From: Treponema sp. C6A8
Lineage (GTDB): Bacteria; Spirochaetota; Spirochaetia; Treponematales; Treponemataceae
NCBI RefSeq assembly: GCF_000619925.1
Contig: NZ_JHVB01000008.1
Span: forward strand, 62,001-126,000
Direction of reading: 5' to 3'
Length of the DNA: 64,000 nucleotides
The position numbers and the translations under genes were made by a program. The notes beneath the pieces are model-generated. The model ran no database searches. It was not told where the DNA came from and was given only the letters and a program-made list of their open reading frames with translations. Positions 17,366 through 25,161 of this stretch are shown here, one piece after another. Positions within the stretch are counted from its first letter, which is position 1, and each line of letters opens with the position of its first letter.

Positions 17366-18151
17366 TCAGCCCAGCGCCACATCAAGCACCATCATCAGGG
17401 CAAAACCAAAAGCAAATCCAATTGTACAGACATCAGTTTTTTCTTCACGGGTAGCTTCCGGAATCAATTCTTCTATTACAACGTAAACCATGGCGCCCGC
17501 CGCAAAAGATAGAAGATAAGGCAGGAAAGGAAGAACAAGAGATGTAAGCAAGATTGTGATTATTGCAGCAATCGGTTCCACAGCCCCGGAAAGGCTTCCA
17601 TATAAAAAGGATTTTAATTTACCGTTTCCTTCAGAACGAAGAGGCATAGAGATAATCGCGCCTTCAGGAAAGTTCTGGATTGCAATACCGATTGCAAGGG
17701 CAAGCGCGTCAGCTCCGGAAAGGGCGCCCCCATTTAAGAAGCTTGCAAATACAACGCCGACAGCCATTCCTTCCGGAATATTATGAAGAGTAACGGCAAA
17801 TACAAGCATCATGGTACGGCTGATTTTATTTACAGTTGATTTCGGACCTTCAGGATTTTCTGCCATCGCATGTAAGTGAGGCGTAATTTTATCAAGAAGG
17901 AATAAAAAGGCAATTCCAAGAATGAATCCGATAAGGGCCGGTAAAAAGGCAAGTTTTTCAAGCTCCTGACTCATATCCATTGCAGGAATCAAAAGCGACC
18001 ATACCCCGGCAGCAATCATAACACCGGCGGCAAATCCCAGAAGCAGGCGCTGAACTGTATCATTCATACCGCGTTTCATAAAGAAAACACAGGCAGAACC
18101 AAAAGTCGTTCCTAAAAATGGAATTAAAAGTCCCCAAAATGTTATATTCAT
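17366..18151 (-). CDS. ZIP-family divalent metal transporter
   Basis: The 261-aa membrane protein has about eight hydrophobic helices. Metal-site motifs of the ZIP family are present in helices 4 and 5: HNIPEGMAVGVVFA and NFPEGAIISMPL, and later IEELIPEA. A His-containing loop (DKITPHLHAMAEN) could bind metal in the cytoplasm. It would import zinc, iron or manganese; specificity cannot be read from sequence. No Shine-Dalgarno precedes the ATG. A good promoter ends 7 nt before it, predicting a leaderless mRNA. It is upstream of the NifU-like/GGGtGRT pair on the same strand, which may mean a shared metal theme, although 71 nt separate them. Confidence 0.88.
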   Translation of the reverse strand: MNITFWGLLIPFLGTTFGSACVFFMKRGMNDTVQRLLLGFAAGVMIAAGVWSLLIPAMDMSQELEKLAFLPALIGFILGIAFLFLLDKITPHLHAMAENPEGPKSTVNKISRTMMLVFAVTLHNIPEGMAVGVVFASFLNGGALSGADALALAIGIAIQNFPEGAIISMPLRSEGNGKLKSFLYGSLSGAVEPIAAIITILLTSLVLPFLPYLLSFAAGAMVYVVIEELIPEATREEKTDVCTIGFAFGFALMMVLDVALG

Positions 18152-18158
18152 ATAACAA

Positions 18159-18187
18159 AATTTATTGGCGCTTTATGAAAATGTCAA
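18159..18187 (-). promoter_or_regulatory. Promoter of the ZIP transporter gene, leaderless geometry
   Basis: On the minus strand TTGACA (18187 to 18182), a 17-nt spacer and TAAATT (18164 to 18159), then 7 nt to ATG at 18151. The -35 is a perfect consensus and sits just after the pgeF stop codon (18189). Transcription should start at or next to the start codon. Confidence 0.65.
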
Positions 18188-18188
18188 G

Positions 18189-19052
18189 TTATTTTATCCA
18201 GCCGCAGAAAGCAGCCTGAACGGTAAAGGATTTTGAAAGCTGGTCCGAAGAAGCATTCGGAAATCTGGCTGAAAATTCAGCAGTTTCACGGCGGTTTGAG
18301 CCGAGTTTTTCGTTACAGCAGGTACAGTCACTGCAAACTGCGATATTTTCATCAGGGACGCCGGCTTTCTTCAATACAGCAAGATTAGCCTTTTCAAGAG
18401 ACAGACGATAAAGTTTTCCGCTTCCGCTATTCCAGTTGACAGCAAGACCACGGCCGCCTGCAGAACAGCTTCCGCCCTCTTCCAGCTTTTCTACACAATC
18501 AGGAGAAAAATTTTCTGCAAAATAATCAGCGCGTTCCTGATTTACGATATAGCAGCACTTTCTGATATGAGGCCCAAGCACGACCGAAAAATTTTCTGCC
18601 CGGACGCCATAATTTTTTTCTGCAAGGTTAATTGCTTCACCAATAATTCCGGTTCCCTTCCAGCCCGAATGAACGACTCCAAAAAGACCGCTTTCAGACT
18701 CGTAAAGATATACAGGCATGCAGTCAGCTACAGTAACCACAGGAAGATATTCCTTAAGGCAGGTAATCATTCCGTCTCCCTGCCTGCCGTCTGCTTCATT
18801 TCCTTCCTTTATATCATAAACAATTTTGGAATGAATTAATTCTACGGGCAGAGCCTTAAGTCCATTCTGCTCACAAAGAGCTTTCAGAAATTTATCGCGA
18901 TTTTCATTAGTTTCATTCCATCTGAACCGCATACTGCCGGCAGCTTTGATGCTCATTCCGCACAAGGGAGAATCAGAAAGAAGTTTATCATTCTTAAAAA
19001 AAGGAAAGGTGACGTAGTTTTTTTCTGTAATTTCAAGAGGAAATCTTGTCAT
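18189..19052 (-). CDS. pgeF: Peptidoglycan editing factor PgeF (YfiH/laccase-domain family)
   Basis: The 287-aa protein shows the family metal and catalytic motifs VVTVADCMPVYLY (about 106-118), GVVHSGWKGT (about 127-136) and GPHIRKCCY (about 162-170). PgeF removes misincorporated L-serine from UDP-MurNAc-peptides; older annotations call it polyphenol oxidase or laccase, and purine nucleoside activities are reported for relatives. It is cytoplasmic. It follows the 568-aa unknown protein with a gap of 8 nt and has no clear ribosome-binding site, so it is probably translated by coupling within that operon. Confidence 0.9.
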   Translation of the reverse strand: MTRFPLEITEKNYVTFPFFKNDKLLSDSPLCGMSIKAAGSMRFRWNETNENRDKFLKALCEQNGLKALPVELIHSKIVYDIKEGNEADGRQGDGMITCLKEYLPVVTVADCMPVYLYESESGLFGVVHSGWKGTGIIGEAINLAEKNYGVRAENFSVVLGPHIRKCCYIVNQERADYFAENFSPDCVEKLEEGGSCSAGGRGLAVNWNSGSGKLYRLSLEKANLAVLKKAGVPDENIAVCSDCTCCNEKLGSNRRETAEFSARFPNASSDQLSKSFTVQAAFCGWIK

Positions 19053-19060
19053 ACACTTAT

Positions 19061-20767
19061 CTAAAGACCAAGCTCAATAGGCTCAACTTCGGAAATATAG
19101 TAAACGCATTTTGTAAGGTCAACATAAACTTTTTCAAGCTTATCACGCCATTCGCGGTTACCGCGGCCCTTAATCTGGGTGTAGTTCTGCAAAACTTCAA
19201 GAGCCCGCTTTGAATCCGGAGAAAAAAGTTTTGAAAGGAATTTCACAAGAATTGCCGTTCCAGCCGTAAAATCTTTTACAACAGAACGGATTTCAGTTTC
19301 AATTTTACCGATTGCAGTCTTAATCTGATTCTGCATCTGAACGCTGCTAACCGGGAATCTTGCCCATTCAGTAAATTTGAGTCCGTAATCACCATTAGGG
19401 GAAAGAGAAGCCAAAAGATCAGCCATCTTCTGATTAGCCTGCTGGAAGAGATTAAATCCTGAAGTATATTCTGTTCTGCTCTGAGTACCGTTAAAAATTC
19501 CTTCCAGTACAATATCATTCAGATAACCAAGCATATTGTGGTACATTTCATGATTAAACCAGGACATAAAACCGCCTGTAAGTTCACAGTTAAACTGAAC
19601 TTTTGACCACAAGGCTGTCCAAGGCTGATATTTCAATTCCGGGAATTTTATAAGCTGGAAATCATCATGCAATGTTGCCGCGATTAAACTCTTTTTACGT
19701 TCCTTAATCCAGTCTTTCCAGCGGATTTCGATAATTTCACGCCACTGTGCGCGGAATTTAGGGAACCAGGCTTCAGCGCCTGCGATATTACCGGGCTGCC
19801 AGTCATAATCCTGATTAATGATTTTTCCAATCTTAAGGACAGGAACACTGCTGATAAACATCTGAATTGCAGCAAGTTTTGAGTTGGCGCCGGCCATAAA
19901 TTCCTTTACAGAACGCTCCAATTCCTGACTATGAGGATTAGCTGAAAATTCATTTTTATGCATATACATAAAAAGCGCTTCAAGAATCTCACTTGTAACA
20001 GGATAAATGTTTGAAAATATTGCAGCAAAAATATCATAATCAACAGCCGCATTTCGATATGGACAGCTGTAAGAAAAACCTACAATATTTGTAAACTGAG
20101 CAGTAAAATGAAGAAAAGGAAGAACAGAAAACTGCTTGAGCCAGGAAAGAGCCTGAACGGCAGAATAAAGATTTGCCTTTGAAGTAGCGTCGAGATTTGA
20201 AAAAATATTATCCAGATTCTTTAAGAGCCGGTCTTTTTCCATAGGTGACGGTTCAATATCATAAGGAAGAGTAAAAGGATCGGCTTCACTGTTAATTTTA
20301 TCAGAAATTTCTGGAGCAACGAATGAACTTAAAAAAACGTAAAATTCACCGGGATCATTATCAATTGGCGCAAAAAAAGGCTTGAAAAAGTCTGCGGCCA
20401 GCTTAAGATCCTTAAGTCGTTCATAAAAAATATTGTCAAGATAATAAAGACGGCTGTTTATAAGGCCAGGATGTTCCCTATTAACATTTTTTGCCATTGT
20501 CATAAGGACAGAGTCGTTATAAACACGTTCTGAAGTCTTTCCAGTAAAGATTGCTTTAATTTTTATCAGGATTTTATGGATGAGCGGGAGCGTCTGAAAT
20601 TTCAGATGCAGGGTCATGTTTTTTTCAGTTGTTTCGTCTTCAGTTTCGACAAGCTGAACACTTGCCAGCCCTTCACCATTGATACGGCGGAGCATTTCAT
20701 TTCTATCTTGAGCGCTGAGACCTGTTACAAGTCTGTCAAAAGCTGTTCGATTATTTTCTGAAGGCAT
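19061..20767 (-). CDS. Uncharacterised 568-aa protein, probably spirochaete-specific
   Basis: I recognise no enzymatic motif. The protein is soluble-looking, with no signal peptide or clear membrane segment. The opening (FDRLVTGLSAQDRNEMLRRI) resembles a conserved N-terminal block of spirochaetal unknown-function proteins (possibly DUF5312, from memory). The rest is predicted alpha-helical with aromatic-rich blocks. The ATG lies 10 nt after the 3' end of tRNA-Glu, with no Shine-Dalgarno and the sequence CTATAAAAAAATT between, so it may be co-transcribed with the tRNA or start from a TATAAA 5 nt upstream. pgeF follows 8 nt downstream. Confidence 0.7.
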   Translation of the reverse strand: MPSENNRTAFDRLVTGLSAQDRNEMLRRINGEGLASVQLVETEDETTEKNMTLHLKFQTLPLIHKILIKIKAIFTGKTSERVYNDSVLMTMAKNVNREHPGLINSRLYYLDNIFYERLKDLKLAADFFKPFFAPIDNDPGEFYVFLSSFVAPEISDKINSEADPFTLPYDIEPSPMEKDRLLKNLDNIFSNLDATSKANLYSAVQALSWLKQFSVLPFLHFTAQFTNIVGFSYSCPYRNAAVDYDIFAAIFSNIYPVTSEILEALFMYMHKNEFSANPHSQELERSVKEFMAGANSKLAAIQMFISSVPVLKIGKIINQDYDWQPGNIAGAEAWFPKFRAQWREIIEIRWKDWIKERKKSLIAATLHDDFQLIKFPELKYQPWTALWSKVQFNCELTGGFMSWFNHEMYHNMLGYLNDIVLEGIFNGTQSRTEYTSGFNLFQQANQKMADLLASLSPNGDYGLKFTEWARFPVSSVQMQNQIKTAIGKIETEIRSVVKDFTAGTAILVKFLSKLFSPDSKRALEVLQNYTQIKGRGNREWRDKLEKVYVDLTKCVYYISEVEPIELGL

Positions 20768-20777
20768 AATTTTTTTA

Positions 20778-20850
20778 TAGCCACTACGGGAGTCGAACCC
20801 GTCTCTCCGCCTTGAGAGGGCGGCGAACTAAACCGATATTCGAAGCGGCC
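20778..20850 (-). tRNA. tRNA-Glu (anticodon CTC)
   Basis: A 73-nt cloverleaf can be drawn. The acceptor GGCCGCT pairs with AGTGGCT with two G-U pairs; the D stem is GAAT/GTTC; the anticodon stem is CCGCC/GGCGG with loop CTCTCAA; the T arm ACGGG/CCCGT has loop TTCGACT; the discriminator is A. CCA is not encoded. The unknown-protein gene starts 10 nt after it. Confidence 0.93.
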
Positions 20851-20863
20851 AAATTTCGATTTG

Positions 20864-20896
20864 AAAAAAAAAGGCTGACTTTCACAAGCCAGCCTT
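20864..20896 (-). terminator. Terminator-like hairpin between tandem tRNAs
   Basis: AAGGCTGACTT (20871-20881) pairs with AAGCCAGCCTT (20886-20896) with one mismatch, and on the minus strand is followed by a T tract. It would end the tRNA-Gln transcript, yet no separate promoter is seen for tRNA-Glu, so readthrough or processing is possible. Confidence 0.65.
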
Positions 20897-20898
20897 AG

Positions 20899-20969
20899 TT
20901 CCCCAAGGAGGATTCGAACCCCCACAGTCAGAACCAGAATCTGAAGTGCTACCATTACACAATCGGGGA
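20899..20969 (-). tRNA. tRNA-Gln (anticodon CTG)
   Basis: A 71-nt cloverleaf: acceptor TCCCCGA with TTGGGGA, D stem GTGT/GCAC, anticodon stem TCAGA/TCTGA with loop TTCTGGT, T stem GGGGG/CCTCC with loop TTCGAAT, discriminator A. CCA is not encoded. Confidence 0.92.
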
Positions 20970-20981
20970 ATAAGTGTTTAT

Positions 20982-21010
20982 AATATATAGAAGTTGAAGA
21001 AAAAGGTCAA
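20982..21010 (-). promoter_or_regulatory. Promoter of tRNA-Gln
   Basis: On the minus strand TTGACC (21010 to 21005), a 17-nt spacer and TATATT (20987 to 20982), 12 nt before the mature tRNA 5' end. Confidence 0.7.
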
Positions 21011-21051
21011 TAGAAGAAGCGTTGAATTTTAGAAAAAAGTGAAAATTTTTA

Positions 21052-21088
21052 TTAAAAAAAAAGACCCGGTCAGAAGTGTGACCGGTTT
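21052..21088 (-). terminator. Terminator of the CBM48 gene
   Basis: CCGGTCA and TGACCGG arms around GAAGTG (21066-21085), with a long A tract at 21053-21062 that is a T tract on the minus strand. Confidence 0.85.
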
Positions 21089-21096
21089 TATAGTTT

Positions 21097-21489
21097 CTAT
21101 TTAGAAGCCTTCTTTGCTGTTTTTTTAGGTGTTACAGCTTTTGAAGTAGGCTTTTTAGCAGCTTTTGGAGCTTTTGGAACTGTAGTATCAACTACAGAGT
21201 TATCATCATTTGCCATTTCTGAGCGAACGTATTTATCTGCTTTCCAGTCATTAATCCATGTACTGCCGTCAAGACAATAACGGAACTGATACTCTTTATT
21301 TGTATCGAGCTGAAGTTTTACAGAGAAAGATCCGTCAGGACTCTTCTTCATTGGTTTTGCAGTTGGGTTCCAGCTGTTGAATTCGCCAACAAGGTATACT
21401 TTTTCTGAACCTGCTGCAGCAGTAGGATTTACAGTAAAAACAACCGTACAAGTTTTTCCATCGCTGGAAAAAGTTTTCTTTAAAGACAT
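21097..21489 (-). CDS. Small CBM48/AMPK-type glycogen-binding domain protein
   Basis: The 130-aa protein is essentially one early-set (E-set) carbohydrate-binding domain: KVYLVGEFNSWNPTAKPM (about 27-44) and YQFRYCLDGSTWINDW (about 62-77) carry the aromatic residues that contact glycogen in CBM48/AMPK-beta domains. The C-terminal 25-30 residues are Lys/Ala/Thr/Pro-rich (a KAAKKPTSK-type tail) and probably disordered and basic. There is no catalytic domain and no signal peptide, so it may tether something to glycogen or act as an adaptor. GGGGG precedes the ATG. It is monocistronic with its own terminator. Confidence 0.85.
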   Translation of the reverse strand: MSLKKTFSSDGKTCTVVFTVNPTAAAGSEKVYLVGEFNSWNPTAKPMKKSPDGSFSVKLQLDTNKEYQFRYCLDGSTWINDWKADKYVRSEMANDDNSVVDTTVPKAPKAAKKPTSKAVTPKKTAKKASK

Positions 21490-21605
21490 TTAAAATCCCC
21501 CTAAGATTTTTTTATATTTTTATTCTATATTCAATGTCTACAAAATGCAACAACTGATTCACGGGCGCAAAGCATGATGCAAAAGCTCAAGTTGTCTTTG
21601 AAAAT

Positions 21606-21705
21606 ATTATTTACTTCCAACAAGACACATCAGCCGCGCAAGCGCGTCTGGTGTTACAAGGAAAATATTAACGTCCGTCGGACTGCGCTATTGCGCAGAT
21701 CCGAC
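21606..21705. repeat. Hairpin cluster spanning the fabZ stop codon
   Basis: An imperfect long inverted repeat lies at about 21615-21662 around the palindromic CGCGCAAGCGCG core, bracketed by a direct repeat AAAATATTA (about 21602 and 21662). A second hairpin, GTCGGA-CTGCGC with GCGCAG-A-TCCGAC (21677-21705), straddles the fabZ stop codon (21688-21690). Confidence 0.5.
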
Positions 21706-22119
21706 TAAGCACATCCATTCGGCTTCGGCGCAGAGATTTTCCCCTACGTAGAGTTTACCGGCCTGTTTAATCATTTTTGGACTGTTGCGGAGGAAGGTAA
21801 TTTCCATTCTTGCCTTATCTCCAGGACGAACCTGATTGCGGAACTTTACTTTATCCAAAGTAGCAAAGAAGAAAAGTCCGTCTGCAGGAACAATGTTCAG
21901 ATAGCGGAGAGCTGCTCCACCAGCCTGAGCCATAGTTTCACACAAGATTACACCTGGAACTACAGGATATTCGGGGAAGTGGCCCTTAAAAAAGAATTCG
22001 TTTTCTGTAAATGTATGTTCGCAAACACAACCTTTTTCATCAGCGCTTACAATTTCATCAACGAAAAGGAAAGGTTCGCGGTGTGGAAGCAAAGATTTGA
22101 TATCATTTGTTAAAGACAT
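21688..22119 (-). CDS. fabZ: 3-hydroxyacyl-ACP dehydratase FabZ
   Basis: The 143-aa hot-dog-fold protein has LLPHREPFLFVDEI (about 10-23) and the active-site block FKGHFPEYPVVPGVILCE (about 44-61), with the catalytic His in GHFP and the Glu in the following helix. It dehydrates 3-hydroxyacyl-ACP in type II fatty acid elongation. FabD, FabG and FabF are encoded 4 kb downstream on the same strand. An AGGAG ribosome-binding site is preceded by a hairpin at 22139-22158. The stop codon lies in the loop of a stable hairpin, so the transcript end is unusually structured. Confidence 0.93.
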   Translation of the reverse strand: MSLTNDIKSLLPHREPFLFVDEIVSADEKGCVCEHTFTENEFFFKGHFPEYPVVPGVILCETMAQAGGAALRYLNIVPADGLFFFATLDKVKFRNQVRPGDKARMEITFLRNSPKMIKQAGKLYVGENLCAEAEWMCLVGSAQ

Positions 22120-22138
22120 AGTTTTTCTCCTGTTTTAA

Positions 22139-22158
22139 ACGCTGGTCACTGCCAGCGT
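22139..22158 (-). promoter_or_regulatory. Hairpin in the fabZ leader
   Basis: ACGCTGG (22139-22145) pairs with CCAGCGT (22152-22158) just upstream of the fabZ ribosome-binding site. It may affect translation or mRNA stability. A similar hairpin precedes the pflB ribosome-binding site. Confidence 0.5.
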
Positions 22159-22261
22159 ATTTCAATTTGTTTTATCTTATCCTAAAGACTGTTTAAAAAC
22201 AACATGAAATATTCGCGCAACATTTTCCACTTTTTGTGCTACTATAAGGCAGGAGCAGAAA

Positions 22262-22969
22262 ATGACGGTTTTCTTTGATTTGGACAGAACTTTGATGAAT
22301 TTTGAAATTGGCGAGGACTTGGGAATTAAAACCGTCTTCGAAACTTACAAAAACGAAATCAAAATGGACTATCAGGAATTCCGTTCCACATGGAAAGAGG
22401 TTGCCCAAAAGATTTTTGACGAATATTCAGCAGGGCTTCACACTTTTGACGAACAGCGCCGCCTCAGGGTAAAAGTGATATTCGAGCTGAACGGCAGGCT
22501 TCTTACTGACGCGGAAATTGAAGAACGCTTCCATCTTTACTGGTCAAACTACGAAAAAGGAGTCTGCCTCTTCCCCGATGCCCTAGACCTTCTTGAAAAA
22601 CTAAAGGAAAATAAAATTCCAATCGGGCTTATTTCCAACGGAGATACTTCCAACCAGCGCTGGAAGCTCGACAAGGAAAACCTGACACAGTATTTTGACC
22701 CGATTATCATTTCAGGCGAAGTCGGAGTAAGCAAGCCTGAGCTGCGGATTTTTGAGATTGCCTTGAACAAAGCCAGCGCACAAAAGGAATCTTCCTGGTA
22801 TATCGGGGACAGCCCCGTTCACGACATTGAGCCGGCTTTGAAGCTGGGCTTAAACGTTATCTACCTGAACCGAAAGCTGGAAGGCGGCAGAATTATCCGC
22901 CATCAGGAAAAGCCTGCTTATTTTGAAGTGGCATCTTTGGATTTAGTCTGGGACTGCCTTAAGCTTTAA
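22262..22969 (+). CDS. HAD-superfamily hydrolase (YjjG/REG-2-like)
   Basis: The 235-aa protein has all HAD motifs: FFDLDRTLMN (about 4-13, nucleophile Asp6 and Asp8), LISNGD (motif II), the Lys in VGVSKPE (motif III) and WYIGDSPVHDIEPA (motif IV). Spacing and cap size fit the noncanonical-nucleotide phosphatase YjjG or related C1-cap enzymes; substrate not determined. The gene is divergent from fabZ. GGAG precedes the ATG. It ends in a palindromic TTAA shared with the stop codon of the convergent nucleotidase-like gene. Confidence 0.85.
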   Translation: MTVFFDLDRTLMNFEIGEDLGIKTVFETYKNEIKMDYQEFRSTWKEVAQKIFDEYSAGLHTFDEQRRLRVKVIFELNGRLLTDAEIEERFHLYWSNYEKGVCLFPDALDLLEKLKENKIPIGLISNGDTSNQRWKLDKENLTQYFDPIIISGEVGVSKPELRIFEIALNKASAQKESSWYIGDSPVHDIEPALKLGLNVIYLNRKLEGGRIIRHQEKPAYFEVASLDLVWDCLKL

Positions 22970-23562
22970 CCTGCAATCTCCCTGATTTTCTTCCAGTCCA
23001 GGCATCTTTTGTAATTCTGATTTGGAAATTCGCAATCCTGATTCCAGGGACGGTCAAAAACCAGCACCTTTAATTCCGGCAGATGATTAAAGAACTTGAA
23101 GGCGCTGGGAGAATCTTCCACGGCGTAATCAAAATGCATTTTATAATAATCTTCAAGTTCAAGAGTAAAGGTACTTCCCTTCAAAAAAGTATCCCGACCG
23201 TATTTATTGAGGCAGAATAATTCAACTCGTTCAAGTCCATGCTGATTAAGCCACTGGCGGGACGCATCAAAGGCGCTGAAAGGCCGGCCCGTTATGATTT
23301 TTACATCGTGCCCCTTATCAAGCCAGCTGTTAATCGTTTCAATTGCGCCCGGAGTTTCATCATAAGACAAAAGAACTTGAGGAGTGTGACCTTTCATCAT
23401 CATTTCATCGTACTGCTCGTCGGTCAAAGAAAATGATTTTTGCAAATTAAAATACTTTATCTGCTCATAGGGAATATTCAGACCAAAAAGTTCGTCAGCA
23501 AGTTTAGAAAAATATCTGGCAGTTTCACAAAGGCAGTCATCAAAATCAACATAAATATTCAT
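22966..23562 (-). CDS. HAD-fold 5'(3')-deoxyribonucleotidase-like protein
   Basis: The start is set at 23562 (198 aa) because GGAG lies 6 nt upstream; ATG 23574 lies within that site. YVDFDDCLCET (about 3-13) is HAD motif I in the DxDD form of the NT5C family, VKIITGRPF is motif II, and YAVEDSPSAFKFF provides the motif IV acid. It probably dephosphorylates nucleotides or a similar small substrate. It follows the GNAT gene by 13 nt in the same orientation, so the two are likely co-transcribed. Its stop overlaps the convergent HAD gene's stop by 4 nt. Confidence 0.75.
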   Translation of the reverse strand: MNIYVDFDDCLCETARYFSKLADELFGLNIPYEQIKYFNLQKSFSLTDEQYDEMMMKGHTPQVLLSYDETPGAIETINSWLDKGHDVKIITGRPFSAFDASRQWLNQHGLERVELFCLNKYGRDTFLKGSTFTLELEDYYKMHFDYAVEDSPSAFKFFNHLPELKVLVFDRPWNQDCEFPNQNYKRCLDWKKIREIAG

Positions 23563-23575
23563 TTTAAACTCCACT

Positions 23576-24139
23576 TTATTTGACTGCAGATTTTATTTCT
23601 GAAAGCGGAAAAGGCTTATGAGGCTCTTCTTCCATATTACCAATCTCTTTTACATACCAGAAAATGCCACGCCATGCTCCCAGTTTGAAACCGGCATTTT
23701 CAAAGTGCCCCACTTCCTTAAATCCAAGCCTTTTATGAAGGGCAATGCTTGCTTCATTTGAATCAACCAGGACACCATAAATATAGCGATAGCCCTGCTC
23801 AGCAAGAATTCGGGAAAATTCATTATAAAGGGCAGTAGCGATTCCGGCACGTTTTGGGGCATCCGGCGCAACCATAATTGTCCATTCAACGTTCCACTGG
23901 TAAGCGTCGTGAGGCCGCAGAGGAGAACCGCAGGTATAGCCAAGGATTTTTCCGTCAGAGTCTTCAGCAATCAAAAAGGGATATTTTTCAAGAGTATGAA
24001 TGATTTTCTGCCTATAGGCTTCAACATCAGGATTTTCAACCGTAAAGGTTACATAATCAAGGGGAACATAAGCCCCGTAAATATCGTGAACTGCCTGAGC
24101 ATCCTTTTCACTTGCCATACGGATTTTGATATTCATCAT
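23576..24139 (-). CDS. GNAT-family N-acetyltransferase (phosphinothricin acetyltransferase-like)
   Basis: The 187-aa protein matches the PAT/Bar type of GNAT fold: RMASEKDAQAVHDIY at the N-terminus, an EWTIMVAP strand, the acetyl-CoA pyrophosphate loop APKRAGIATALYNEF (about 106-120), and LHKRLGFKEVG with HFENAGFKLGAWRG, typical of the phosphinothricin/methionine-sulfoximine acetyltransferase group. It acetylates an amino group of an amino acid-like substrate. GAGG precedes two adjacent ATGs (24139 and 24136); either could be used. Upstream is a perfect 16-bp inverted repeat (24152-24212). Confidence 0.85.
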   Translation of the reverse strand: MMNIKIRMASEKDAQAVHDIYGAYVPLDYVTFTVENPDVEAYRQKIIHTLEKYPFLIAEDSDGKILGYTCGSPLRPHDAYQWNVEWTIMVAPDAPKRAGIATALYNEFSRILAEQGYRYIYGVLVDSNEASIALHKRLGFKEVGHFENAGFKLGAWRGIFWYVKEIGNMEEEPHKPFPLSEIKSAVK

Positions 24140-24151
24140 AAGCCTCGTTTA

Positions 24152-24212
24152 TTCAAATTTATCTGCTTTGTCTGCATAAATTCTCGCCACAATAATAGCA
24201 GATAAATTTGAA
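24152..24212. repeat. Perfect 16-bp inverted repeat in the GNAT leader
   Basis: TTCAAATTTATCTGCT (24152-24167) and AGCAGATAAATTTGAA (24197-24212) are exact reverse complements separated by 29 nt. It lies between the GNAT start and the SUMF1-like stop. It could be a terminator for the SUMF1-like gene, a leader structure, or an operator pair. Confidence 0.75.
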
Positions 24213-24249
24213 AAACAATAGGAAAAATAACCTCTCAGGCAAAATATAA

Positions 24250-25014
24250 CTATACTTTTTCAGCAGGCTTGTTCCAGGTGATTCTAAAACCGGCGCTCTT
24301 CATCTGTCTTGAAGCAAAATTCAATTCCTTGTTGGTACACTTTCCTGCGCGGGCCGCATCAAAGAAGCTTCCTCCGCGAAGGTATCGGCTTGTATCCGGG
24401 CGAACGCTCCATACCCATTCAAAAACATTGCCCGACATATCATAAATTCCGTATCCGTTTGGCTTTAACTGGGCAACTTCGTGAACTTTGCCGCCGCTGT
24501 TGCAGTCTGTCCAGGCAACTGAATCAAGATCTTCACTTCCAGAATAGGTATAATTTTCTCCACCCTTGATTGCAATGTCCCACTCTTCCATTGTAGGAAT
24601 TCTAAATCCGTCTGCATTGGCGTCAAATTCAATTTCTGCTTCAATTATCGTTCCCTGATGAGGAAGATAGCCCCAGTCTGCCGGATTTGTGCAGCCATTA
24701 ACCTTGTAGCAGGGAGTCTTTCCCAAAAGCGCGCTCAGTTTATTGCAGAAAACAAGGCTGTCGTACCAGCTGACAGATTCAACAGGAAGCTTTGCGCCCT
24801 TTGCCTGCGAAGGATTTTCCCCGGTAACAGCCTGGTAAAATTCCTGGGTAACTTCAGTTTTTGCAATGCAGAAATTATTGTCAGGAACTGAAACAGCGCC
24901 AAGTTCTACCCCGCTTTCAAGCCTGATAGTCTGACCTTTTCCCGAACAGGAGATTAAAGTACCCATAATTCCCACCACCATAAGTGCGGCTTTTACAAAT
25001 CCAACCAATTTCAT
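24250..25014 (-). CDS. SUMF1/FGE-sulfatase-domain lipoprotein
   Basis: The start at 25014 (254 aa) has GGAGG upstream. A lipoprotein signal ends in LISC (Cys22). The rest is a formylglycine-generating-enzyme-like fold: KTEVTQEFYQAVTGENP, PVESVSWYDSLVFCN, RIPTMEEWDIAIKG, YDMSGNVFEWV, RYLRGGSFFDAA and SAGFRI. The paired C-terminal catalytic cysteines of true FGE are not apparent, since only one cysteine follows RGGSFFD. It is therefore more likely a binding or structural protein than a sulfatase activator. It is divergent from the AraC regulator, which may control it. Confidence 0.82.
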   Translation of the reverse strand: MKLVGFVKAALMVVGIMGTLISCSGKGQTIRLESGVELGAVSVPDNNFCIAKTEVTQEFYQAVTGENPSQAKGAKLPVESVSWYDSLVFCNKLSALLGKTPCYKVNGCTNPADWGYLPHQGTIIEAEIEFDANADGFRIPTMEEWDIAIKGGENYTYSGSEDLDSVAWTDCNSGGKVHEVAQLKPNGYGIYDMSGNVFEWVWSVRPDTSRYLRGGSFFDAARAGKCTNKELNFASRQMKSAGFRITWNKPAEKV

Positions 25015-25161
25015 AATTTTTCCTCCAGTGATTTTTTTATATTTAAAATTTACCACGAACTATCTATTCTTCAACGGATGAATATGCCTTTGTTTATGTC
25101 GATTTTGATATTTCAGCTAATAAAAGTGGCTAATTTAGAAAAAGCAGAGTATATTATTGAT

